Below, piece by piece: positions 6,633 to 12,550 of a stretch of 12,550 bases of DNA. Each line of letters begins with the position of its first letter. Within the stretch, counting starts at the first letter, position 1. A model generated the notes under the pieces. It worked only from the letters and a program-made list of their open reading frames with translations. It did no database searches and had not been told where the DNA came from. The position numbers were made by a program, and so were the translations under genes. This DNA comes from UBA7236 sp964638865 (GTDB lineage: Bacteria; Bacteroidota; Bacteroidia; Chitinophagales; BACL12): positions 1 through 12,550 of the forward strand of contig CAZXBG010000121.1 of the NCBI GenBank assembly GCA_964638865.1, in the 5' to 3' direction.

Positions 6633-8882
6633 ATGAAAAGAAACTTTTACTTGCTCCTTTTAATGCTTGTCTCCTCCCTGGCACTAAACAGCCAAACCAT
6701 TGTGTTTGCTGATGATTTTGAAAGCGGATTGACTAACTGGACCGTTACCGGTACCTGGAACACAACAACCTCTGAAGCCTACAGTCCTACCAATAGTTTT
6801 ACCGATAGTCCCGATGGTAATTATCTGGATGCTTTTTCTTCTGAAGCTACCATGGCAGTAAGCGCCGACCTCTCATTTGCACTCGATGCAGATGTGCAGT
6901 TCTATGCAATGCTTGACCTCGAACTTGGTTTTGATTATGTGTATCTTGATGCTTCTACCGATGCCGGTGTATCATGGACAAATATTGAAATTTTTAACGG
7001 GGAAGGCCTGTTTACCTGGCAATTATACTCCGTTCCACTTGGTGCTTTTGTTGGAGGACCTGATGTTCGACTTCGTTTTCGTTTTGTGAGCGATGCAGCA
7101 TACAATGTTGATGGTATTTATATTGATGATTTTGTGATTTATCAATATAATGTTGACGTTTCCCCTCCGCTTATTCTGCATGACGCAACAAATTTATATG
7201 AAGGAACCTTGGGACCAAATCCACTCATAGCCGAACTTTTAGACGCCTCAGATATTGCAAGTAGCTTTTTATGGTACAGCACTGATGGTGGACCCTACAC
7301 CTCAATTCCGGGGTTCAATACTTTTGGAGATACCTATTTATTTGAAGTACCGGAACAGGCTCCGGGAACATGGATAAGTTATTATATTGAAGCTACTGAT
7401 GATTTTGGAGTGCCAAATACTGCAGTAAGTGATACATTTGAAATAATTGCTGGAAATTATATTTCCTATGATGAAGGCGCAATCGATTTTGTTGCGGACA
7501 TCGGTACTTTAAGTGCTACGGGATACGTATCGGCAGCAGTAAGGATTACACTAGCCGGTGAAACGGATGTGGTAACTGCTGTTATCCAAAATTATACAGA
7601 TTACATGCGACCAAACGACGATATTCAATTCCATATTTGGGCGGATGATGGAACAGGATTTCCTGGCGCGGATATCATCTCCCCTTTTTATTTGTCTCCA
7701 GAACCAACTTTGGAAGAACCGAATAAAGGAACCAGGGTTGACTTGAGAGGGATGCCTGAACTGGAAGGCATTTATGGGGATGTGTTTATCGGATATACCG
7801 TTCCCGGCGGAGTTGCATGGGTTTCTTATACCAGTACTTTTGCGGTGAACAGAAGTTATGTTCAGACCGGATTTGGCTGGGCAGAACTCACAGGAGATTT
7901 CCATTTCAGAGTGGTTACCTCTGCAATTACCGGAGCACCGGAAGCATTGTACAGTTATACTGCAGTTGCAGAACCAACAGTTAATTTCACCGATCTTTCT
8001 ACAAATTCCCCAACGGAATGGTATTGGGATTTTGGAGATGGAACTACTTCAACAGCAGAAAACCCGGTTCATACATTTTTATCAAATGGCGATTTTAATG
8101 TTTGTCTTACCGCAACTAATATTGTTGCAAGCGATACTTATTGCGAAATAATTGTGGTTGATTCTTATGTTGCTCCGGTTGCTAATTTCTCTTACACCGG
8201 TGATCCGACAGTTACATTCAATGACTTAAGTACAAATACACCTACTTCATGGGATTGGGATTTTGATGATGGTACTTTTAGTACAGAACAAGATCCGATA
8301 CATACTTTTTTGGCAGATGGTACTTATAATGTTTGTCTTTCGGCAATTAACGCTGCCGGAAGTTCAACAAGTTGTCAGGATGTAACAATAGGTAATACTC
8401 CAAAAATTCCGGTTGTTGATTTTACATGGACCATATCCGGAACTACCGTTGTATTTACAGATATTTCAACTAATCTGCCTGATTACTGGAATTGGGATTT
8501 TGGAGATGGTGGTTCTTCTACTGAACAGGATCCATCTCACTTTTATCCATCTCCTGCAAGTTATACGGTGTGTTTAACTGCCGGAAATGTTGCCGGTGAG
8601 GATTTTGAATGTAAGGTGATTAGTTTCAATGCTGTTGGGGATATTGCAAATTCGATCGATTTTAATATTCATCCAAACCCTGCAACACAATTCCTGAATA
8701 TTCAAATACCGATCAAGGATAATTACTCGGCACAGATACTAAATACTGTTGGAGCAGTTATCACTAATTTCACTATTTCAGGTGATCAGTCCATCGATAT
8801 CAGTACTTTACCTTCAGGATTTTATTTACTTAAACTTGATATTGAGAATAAAATAGGCATGCAGTCCTTTATCAAAGAATAA
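6633..8882 (+). CDS. Secreted multidomain protein with three PKD domains and T9SS type A sorting tail
   Basis: This 749-residue protein is predicted to be exported by Sec and then by the type IX system to the cell surface or medium. A signal peptide (about 1-20, MKRNFYLLLLMLVSSLALNS) is followed by a jelly-roll, MAM-like module (about 24-170; DDFESGLTNWTVTGTWN at its start, GIYIDDFVIY at its end). Next come an Ig-like module (about 178-272) and a further beta-rich module of unknown type (about 277-430). Three PKD domains follow at about 438-510, 515-587 and 593-666, with cores WDFGDG (465), WDFDDG (542) and WDFGDG (621). The C-terminal sorting domain (about 674-749) contains FNIHPNPA and ends LPSGFYLLKLDIENKIGMQSFIKE-like. 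No catalytic domain is recognisable, so it is more likely an adhesin or binding protein than an enzyme, although the N-terminal module type also occurs in secreted proteases. Each PKD carries a Cys pair exactly 13 positions apart. No Shine-Dalgarno site is seen; a terminator-like hairpin follows. Confidence 0.92.
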   Translation: MKRNFYLLLLMLVSSLALNSQTIVFADDFESGLTNWTVTGTWNTTTSEAYSPTNSFTDSPDGNYLDAFSSEATMAVSADLSFALDADVQFYAMLDLELGFDYVYLDASTDAGVSWTNIEIFNGEGLFTWQLYSVPLGAFVGGPDVRLRFRFVSDAAYNVDGIYIDDFVIYQYNVDVSPPLILHDATNLYEGTLGPNPLIAELLDASDIASSFLWYSTDGGPYTSIPGFNTFGDTYLFEVPEQAPGTWISYYIEATDDFGVPNTAVSDTFEIIAGNYISYDEGAIDFVADIGTLSATGYVSAAVRITLAGETDVVTAVIQNYTDYMRPNDDIQFHIWADDGTGFPGADIISPFYLSPEPTLEEPNKGTRVDLRGMPELEGIYGDVFIGYTVPGGVAWVSYTSTFAVNRSYVQTGFGWAELTGDFHFRVVTSAITGAPEALYSYTAVAEPTVNFTDLSTNSPTEWYWDFGDGTTSTAENPVHTFLSNGDFNVCLTATNIVASDTYCEIIVVDSYVAPVANFSYTGDPTVTFNDLSTNTPTSWDWDFDDGTFSTEQDPIHTFLADGTYNVCLSAINAAGSSTSCQDVTIGNTPKIPVVDFTWTISGTTVVFTDISTNLPDYWNWDFGDGGSSTEQDPSHFYPSPASYTVCLTAGNVAGEDFECKVISFNAVGDIANSIDFNIHPNPATQFLNIQIPIKDNYSAQILNTVGAVITNFTISGDQSIDISTLPSGFYLLKLDIENKIGMQSFIKE

Positions 8883-8904
8883 TTACTGCGGATATACATT
8901 TTTT

Positions 8905-8962
8905 CGCCTTTGTACCTTTTTATGATTTTTTTCATTTAAAGTTGCAAAGGCGCATTTTTTTT
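8905..8962 (+). terminator. Hairpin plus T8 after the PKD/T9SS gene
   Basis: CGCCTTTG (8905-8912) pairs perfectly with CAAAGGCG (8945-8952), and eight T follow at 8955-8962. It starts 22 nt after the stop codon. The 32-nt loop is long for an intrinsic terminator, so the assignment is tentative. The arms also resemble the CGCCTTTG-type intergenic repeats I recall from Bacteroidota. Confidence 0.45.
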
Positions 8963-9043
8963 AAAATTTCAGAATTTGAATGTAAACAGGGGTTTCTATA
9001 AACAGTTTTCAATGAAACCATGCTAATTTACATTTACAAACCC

Positions 9044-9051
9044 TATCTTTG
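9044..9051 (+). promoter_or_regulatory. Bacteroidota -7 promoter box for ychF
   Basis: TATCTTTG is an exact match to TAnnTTTG and is followed by C, as is common in this phylum. It lies 40 nt upstream of the ATG at 9092, predicting a leader of about 30-37 nt. No convincing TTG -33 element is seen. Because it lies downstream of the in-frame ATG at 9020, it supports the later start. Confidence 0.6.
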
Positions 9052-9091
9052 CGCCCGTTTACACCGATTTCTCAAACAATTATTTAATATC

Positions 9092-10189
9092 ATGGCTTTA
9101 AAGTGCGGAATAGTAGGCTTACCAAATGTGGGCAAATCAACATTGTTTAATGCATTGTCCAGTGCCAAAGCACAGGCAGCAAATTTTCCATTTTGTACCA
9201 TTGAGCCAAATGTTGGTGTTGTAACTGTGCCGGATGAGCGTCTCACAAAACTTGCAGAATTTGTGCATCCTGAACGTTTGGTTCCTACTACAATAGAATT
9301 TGTAGATATAGCAGGATTGGTAAAAGGTGCTTCAAAAGGAGAGGGACTTGGAAATAAATTCCTGGCAAATATCCGCGAAACAGATGCAATTATTCATGTG
9401 GTGAGATGTTTCGATGATCCGAATATTGTGCATGTGCATGGTGATGTAAATCCAATCAGAGATAAAGAAATTATTGACTACGAATTACAGATAAAAGATC
9501 TGGAGACCATAGAAGCGAAATTGACAAAAAGTCAGCGAGCTGCATATATTGGTGATAAGGATGCAAAAAAATTAGTAGATGTTTTAACTGGATTAAAATC
9601 ACATCTCGAACAAGGTAAAAGTGCGAGAAGTTTGCATTTAGATAAAGAAGAATTTAAATTAATTGAGGATATGTGGTTGCTCACCATCAAACCTGTAATT
9701 TATGTTTGTAATGTTGATGAAAAAGAAATTCATGTAGAAAATGATTTTGTAAAACAATTAAAAAATGCGGTGAAGGATGAAGATGCAGAAGTAATAATTG
9801 TAAGTGCAAATATCGAAAGTGAAATTGCCCAACTGGATTCTTACGAGGATAAAAAATTATTTTTAGAAGACCTTGGATTAAAAGAAAGCGGCCTGAACAC
9901 CTTGATTCGCGCTGGATATAAATTATTAAATCTGATCACTTATTTTACTGCCGGTGTAAAGGAAGTTCGTGCATGGCCTATACACAAAGGCACATTAGCT
10001 CCAGGCGCTGCCGGAGTAATTCACAGCGATTTTGAAAAAGGATTTATTCGCGCAGAAGTAATTAAATATAATGACTATTTAAAATATGGAAGCGAAGCGG
10101 CTTGCAAAGAAGCCGGTAAACTAAATGTGGAAGGAAAAGAATATTTAGTGGAAGATGGCGACGTGATGCATTTTAGGTTTAATGTTTAA
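9092..10189 (+). CDS. ychF: Redox-regulated ATPase YchF (Obg-related, OLA1 family)
   Basis: YchF is a universally conserved cytoplasmic P-loop NTPase that binds ribosomes and, unlike other Obg-family members, prefers ATP. From the ATG at 9092 the product is 365 residues, matching the 363 of E. coli. The G1 motif GLPNVGKS is at 9-16, the G3 motif DIAG at 72-75, and the atypical G4 motif NVDE at 207-210, which replaces NKxD and accounts for ATP preference in this family. H114 in IVHVHGD corresponds to the catalytic histidine described for YchF. A coiled-coil-like helical insert (about 130-200) is followed by a C-terminal TGS domain (about 280-363). The frame is open to an ATG at 9020, but the 24 extra residues precede the conserved MALKCGIVGLPNVGKS start and overlap the promoter box. 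It stands alone with its own promoter and terminator. Confidence 0.98.
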   Translation: MALKCGIVGLPNVGKSTLFNALSSAKAQAANFPFCTIEPNVGVVTVPDERLTKLAEFVHPERLVPTTIEFVDIAGLVKGASKGEGLGNKFLANIRETDAIIHVVRCFDDPNIVHVHGDVNPIRDKEIIDYELQIKDLETIEAKLTKSQRAAYIGDKDAKKLVDVLTGLKSHLEQGKSARSLHLDKEEFKLIEDMWLLTIKPVIYVCNVDEKEIHVENDFVKQLKNAVKDEDAEVIIVSANIESEIAQLDSYEDKKLFLEDLGLKESGLNTLIRAGYKLLNLITYFTAGVKEVRAWPIHKGTLAPGAAGVIHSDFEKGFIRAEVIKYNDYLKYGSEAACKEAGKLNVEGKEYLVEDGDVMHFRFNV

Positions 10190-10209
10190 GGGATGTTTGA
10201 CGAGTTTAT

Positions 10210-10243
10210 CAGGGTGTGATTTTGTTTAAAATGCCCTGTTTTT
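10210..10243 (+). terminator. Intrinsic terminator of ychF
   Basis: The hairpin starts 20 nt after the stop codon. CAGGG (10210-10214) pairs with CCCTG (10234-10238) and ATTTT (10219-10223) with AAAAT (10228-10232), with a GTTT loop and a small asymmetric internal loop. T5 follows at 10239-10243. Good fit to a rho-independent terminator on the plus strand. Confidence 0.65.
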
Positions 10244-10278
10244 AACACGCTGGATATTTTTTTTAATCTTATTTCCAT

Positions 10279-10310
10279 AAAAAATCCGGGATATATTTTT
10301 ACCCCGGATT
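10279..10310 (-). terminator. Intrinsic terminator of the VOC-family gene
   Basis: AATCCGGG (10283-10290) and CCCGGATT (10303-10310) form a perfect 8-bp stem with a 12-nt loop. Read on the minus strand the stem runs straight into six T (10284-10279). It lies 22 nt past the stop of the VOC gene. This is the clearest intrinsic terminator in the window. Confidence 0.75.
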
Positions 10311-10332
10311 AATAATTTAATAAAGTGTTCGG

Positions 10333-10716
10333 TCACCCGTTGGAATGTAATCCTATAACATTTCCTTCCGAATCAATAAAAAATGCCATAAATCCAAAAT
10401 CTTGCCCGATATCGGTTTTAGGCATTATTATTTGACCACCGGCATCTGTAACCTTATCAAGAACCGGCTGTAAATCAGGATCTCCGTTTAAATAGAGTTT
10501 TACTCCATCAGCACTGGGTGTATGCATTTCACTTTGCACTAATGCGCCGTTGGCCTTTCCGTTTCCCGGGTTAGAAGGAAACATCGCCATTGGCATTTCC
10601 GGCATTTCCATTTTTTCCATGGTGAAACCGAAAATTGTTTCGTAAAAATTTTTAGCTCTGTCTAAATCTGCAACAGATATTTCAAACCAATTGATTGAAT
10701 TTACATTTGCATCCAT
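10333..10716 (-). CDS. VOC / glyoxalase-fold family protein
   Basis: This 127-residue cytoplasmic protein has the vicinal oxygen chelate fold, two beta-alpha-beta-beta-beta halves. The first half begins INWFEISVADLDRAKNFYETIFG (8-30) and the second runs GVKLYLN (71-77), a helix at about 80-93, and FGFMAFFIDSEGNVIGLHS (107-125). This arrangement matches the small PhnB/glyoxalase-like proteins annotated as VOC family in many bacteria. The first metal-ligand His of true glyoxalase I is not evident (NWFE there instead), and only E117 in the last strand looks like a classic ligand, so a metal-dependent lyase activity should not be assumed. A Met-rich loop, MEKMEMPEMPMAMF at 33-46, is typical of this subgroup as I recall. 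There is no Shine-Dalgarno site. Convergent with ychF, each gene having its own terminator. Confidence 0.9.
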   Translation of the reverse strand: MDANVNSINWFEISVADLDRAKNFYETIFGFTMEKMEMPEMPMAMFPSNPGNGKANGALVQSEMHTPSADGVKLYLNGDPDLQPVLDKVTDAGGQIIMPKTDIGQDFGFMAFFIDSEGNVIGLHSNG

Positions 10717-10787
10717 AGTAGTATTTTTTTTTGAGTTTTTAGATTACAAATATTCATTAATAGCCTTTTGGGAAATGTTAAGGAAAA

Positions 10788-10816
10788 ATTAAATGATCAA
10801 GAATTGATAATTAAAT
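10788..10816 (-). terminator. AT-rich hairpin downstream of the copper monooxygenase-like gene
   Basis: The 12-nt arms 10788-10799 and 10805-10816 match at 10 of 12 positions around a 5-nt loop. On the minus strand the stem is followed by a T-rich run (about 10788-10784). It lies about 74 nt past the stop at 10890. It could terminate that transcript, but the low GC content makes it a weak candidate. Confidence 0.3.
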
Positions 10817-10889
10817 AATGGGATATTTTCAAAATGAATTCAAAAGAGGTCACGCTTTTTCATTAGTGAAATTAAAGCTGAACCGGCGA

Positions 10890-12452
10890 TTATGGATTTA
10901 GTTTAATGAATTTTTCAGTAAATATTTTATTATTGTCCTCAATTAAAAGAAAATAAATACCTGATGCTATATCAGCAATATTTAATTTTTTAATCGTTTG
11001 AAATTGCATGTTGTCCTCAAGAATTATTTTACCGTAAACATCTACAATTTTGATTTTGTAATCTTTTCCTTCGGGATTTTGATTTACAATCTGAAGTTCA
11101 GCACTAACAGGATTTGGGTGAATGGAAAAGAATAAAATATTTTCCGGATCATTGATAGCTGTTTCTAAAAGGGCACTATCCAATATCACATTTTCATCAC
11201 CCGGCAAATAAAATGTGTAGGCAAAAAAGCATAACATCATTTCATCGGTAGTTTCTTCTCCAAGCCAAACATCAACCGGTGGGTCGCTCGGATTATTCGG
11301 ATTAGCAGAGGTATTATCATAATTTGCGATTCCATAAAGTTTCGTGTTTTTAGGAATCTTAACTAATTTCTGATAAGTATATCCTCCCTGCCAATGGAAA
11401 TCCCAATTATTAATATTTATTAATGGTATGGAATCATTTAGCGGAGTTTTCGCATAAGCCCTGAAACTGGTTCCAATATTATGCATGTGGGGTGCCGCTG
11501 ATATAAAGGAAAGGTCATAATCATATTCCTCATCAAATATTTCGTGAAAAGTTTGTACTGTATTTGCAGGAATGTAAAATAAAGGTTCCTGAAAACAGGG
11601 TGCAAAATGATATAAGATGGGGTCAACCCAAACCGGTCTTGTAAATGCAGTTTCACTAAATTCGAAATTTATTTCCGTTGCATCTGTTTGTCCTTCACTT
11701 CCCTGAGCATAATGAAATTCAATCACAAGATCTGCACCGGCGTTAACTTCTAATCCCATACCTAAAGGCAGTCTGTCTATTTTATCACCCGGAGCCCAAG
11801 CCCCGATCATTTTTGTAAATTCACTGGGCGCCATTGCTCCGTTACTTGCAAAACCGGGAGCCGGATCAGCAAGATCTAAATTCATAGAAACATCGCTTGT
11901 ATCCTGCCATAAAAGTATGTGATGAACAATTGCGGGATTCCCAATTAGGTATTCAATGGTATTAATATATTTTGTTTCTGTTAAACCGGAAGGAATAACA
12001 AAAGTGCGGTATTCATCTTCAAGCTCAACAACTGTATATTCAGGTGTATTCAGGGTATGATCTGTACTGCTTAATTGCGACCCAATCGTAAAAACCGGTG
12101 GCGAAGGCGGACTGCCATCCCCTTCGGGTCTACCTTCATTTAACCAATCAAGTAAAGTATTTATTTCCGTTTCACTTAATACCCTTTCATCTTTAAAATG
12201 CACATACTCAGGATCCGGTGGCCATGGCGGCATAGTGCCATCAACTATTGCCGATTCCATAATTGGCGCATACAAAACAGCATCTCCGTAACTCATCAAC
12301 GCAAATGGTGCAATACCTCCCACATGATGACAACTTGAACAATTGTTAAACACAATATTCGCCACATCGGCATTCCAGGTAGGAGTTTGCGCTGCAGTGT
12401 TATTAATCAATAAACTGCCAACTAAAAATAAAAAAACAAAACGTTTGAACAT
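10890..12452 (-). CDS. Secreted cytochrome c / copper type II (PHM-like) monooxygenase-like protein with T9SS tail
   Basis: The product from the ATG at 12452 is 520 residues with a signal peptide (MFKRFVFLFLVGSLLINNTA, cleavage about residue 21). A c-type haem domain follows: CSSCH at 38-42, with M74 in DGTMPPWPPD as likely axial ligand. The middle resembles copper type II ascorbate-dependent monooxygenases (PHM/DBM fold, paired copper domains). HH at 177-178 (IVHHILLW) and H247 (IEFHYA) fit the first copper site; H322 and H324 (PHMHNIGTSF) plus M405 or M406 (DEMMLCFF) fit the second. The C-terminus (about 440-520) is a T9SS type A sorting domain (FFSIHPNPVS ... SGIYFLLIEDNNKIFTEKFIKLNP-like). 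Such a protein could oxidise an extracellular substrate with electrons fed through the haem; the substrate is unknown. An ATG 21 nt upstream (12473) is rejected because it overlaps the promoter box. No neighbouring gene suggests a pathway. Confidence 0.88.
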   Translation of the reverse strand: MFKRFVFLFLVGSLLINNTAAQTPTWNADVANIVFNNCSSCHHVGGIAPFALMSYGDAVLYAPIMESAIVDGTMPPWPPDPEYVHFKDERVLSETEINTLLDWLNEGRPEGDGSPPSPPVFTIGSQLSSTDHTLNTPEYTVVELEDEYRTFVIPSGLTETKYINTIEYLIGNPAIVHHILLWQDTSDVSMNLDLADPAPGFASNGAMAPSEFTKMIGAWAPGDKIDRLPLGMGLEVNAGADLVIEFHYAQGSEGQTDATEINFEFSETAFTRPVWVDPILYHFAPCFQEPLFYIPANTVQTFHEIFDEEYDYDLSFISAAPHMHNIGTSFRAYAKTPLNDSIPLININNWDFHWQGGYTYQKLVKIPKNTKLYGIANYDNTSANPNNPSDPPVDVWLGEETTDEMMLCFFAYTFYLPGDENVILDSALLETAINDPENILFFSIHPNPVSAELQIVNQNPEGKDYKIKIVDVYGKIILEDNMQFQTIKKLNIADIASGIYFLLIEDNNKIFTEKFIKLNP

Positions 12453-12470
12453 GTCATCCCAATTTGAAGT

Positions 12471-12478
12471 CAAATTTA
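12471..12478 (-). promoter_or_regulatory. -7 promoter box for the copper monooxygenase-like gene
   Basis: On the minus strand this is TAAATTTG, an exact match to TAnnTTTG, 18 nt upstream of the ATG at 12452. A TTG lies 15 nt further upstream, shorter than the usual spacing. The short leader implied is normal for this phylum. Confidence 0.5.
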
Positions 12479-12526
12479 ATCAAATAATAAATACAAGGTG
12501 ATAAAGTCTATGGCAAATGCGGCTGT

Positions 12527-12550
12527 TCATTGGTACATTTCCTCATTGGT
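12527..12550. repeat. Start of a possible 16-bp tandem repeat at the window edge
   Basis: TCATTGGT occurs at 12527-12534 and again at 12543-12550, a 16-bp period with ACATTTCC between. Runs of CATTGGTACATT-like units are, from memory, common in intergenic regions of Bacteroidota. Only two units fit before the window ends, so extent and identity are unknown. Confidence 0.35.

Noticed and set aside
7551..7904. 117-codon open frame on the minus strand inside the PKD/T9SS gene
   Set aside because: It is antisense to a clearly coding, domain-rich gene and its translation shows no recognisable pattern. The same reasoning applies to 3619-3951 (antisense to accC) and 11438-11656 (another frame of the copper protein gene).
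9020..9091. Upstream in-frame ATG extending YchF by 24 residues
   Set aside because: The extension precedes the conserved YchF N-terminus and contains an exact TAnnTTTG promoter box, so it is probably not transcribed.

Overview
The window looks like chromosome of a free-living member of the Bacteroidota, probably an uncultured or draft assembly. Composition is AT-rich throughout. Two proteins end in type IX secretion (T9SS) type A sorting domains, a trait confined to this phylum. Several promoters resemble the Bacteroidota -7 box TAnnTTTG, and Shine-Dalgarno sites are nearly absent. A run of exactly 100 N (2723-2822) is a scaffold gap of unknown true length. I see no rRNA, tRNA, CRISPR array, phage or plasmid genes.

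Layout. Left block, all minus strand (3-3209): a membrane di-iron hydroxylase of the sterol desaturase family, preceded 14 bp upstream by a small single-pass membrane protein (likely one operon); a DUF1905/YdeI-OmdA protein; an unrecognised small protein; and a REP-associated HUH/Y1 transposase (RAYT) interrupted by the gap. Middle block: a biotin carboxylase (plus), a small exported TPR protein (plus), a seven-TPR exported protein (minus, convergent with the previous gene), and a 749-residue secreted modular protein with three PKD repeats and a T9SS tail (plus). Right block: the universal ATPase YchF (plus), a VOC/glyoxalase-fold protein (minus, convergent, with an intrinsic terminator for each gene), and a secreted cytochrome c plus copper type II monooxygenase-like protein with a T9SS tail (minus).

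The most interesting region is the RAYT locus. A 40-nt near-perfect palindrome of REP type lies inside the transposase reading frame itself, between its N-terminal core and the HUH motif. The sequence beyond the gap carries the family's C-terminal helix in a different frame from the one the 100-N spacer implies, so the gene ends at 2638 and not at 2700. Second in interest is the cytochrome c / PHM-type copper monooxygenase / T9SS fusion.

The other genes are mostly independent single-gene units; there is no large operon or coherent multigene system. Starts were moved inward for YchF, both TPR proteins, the copper protein and the RAYT, on the basis of signal peptides, family N-termini and promoter positions.
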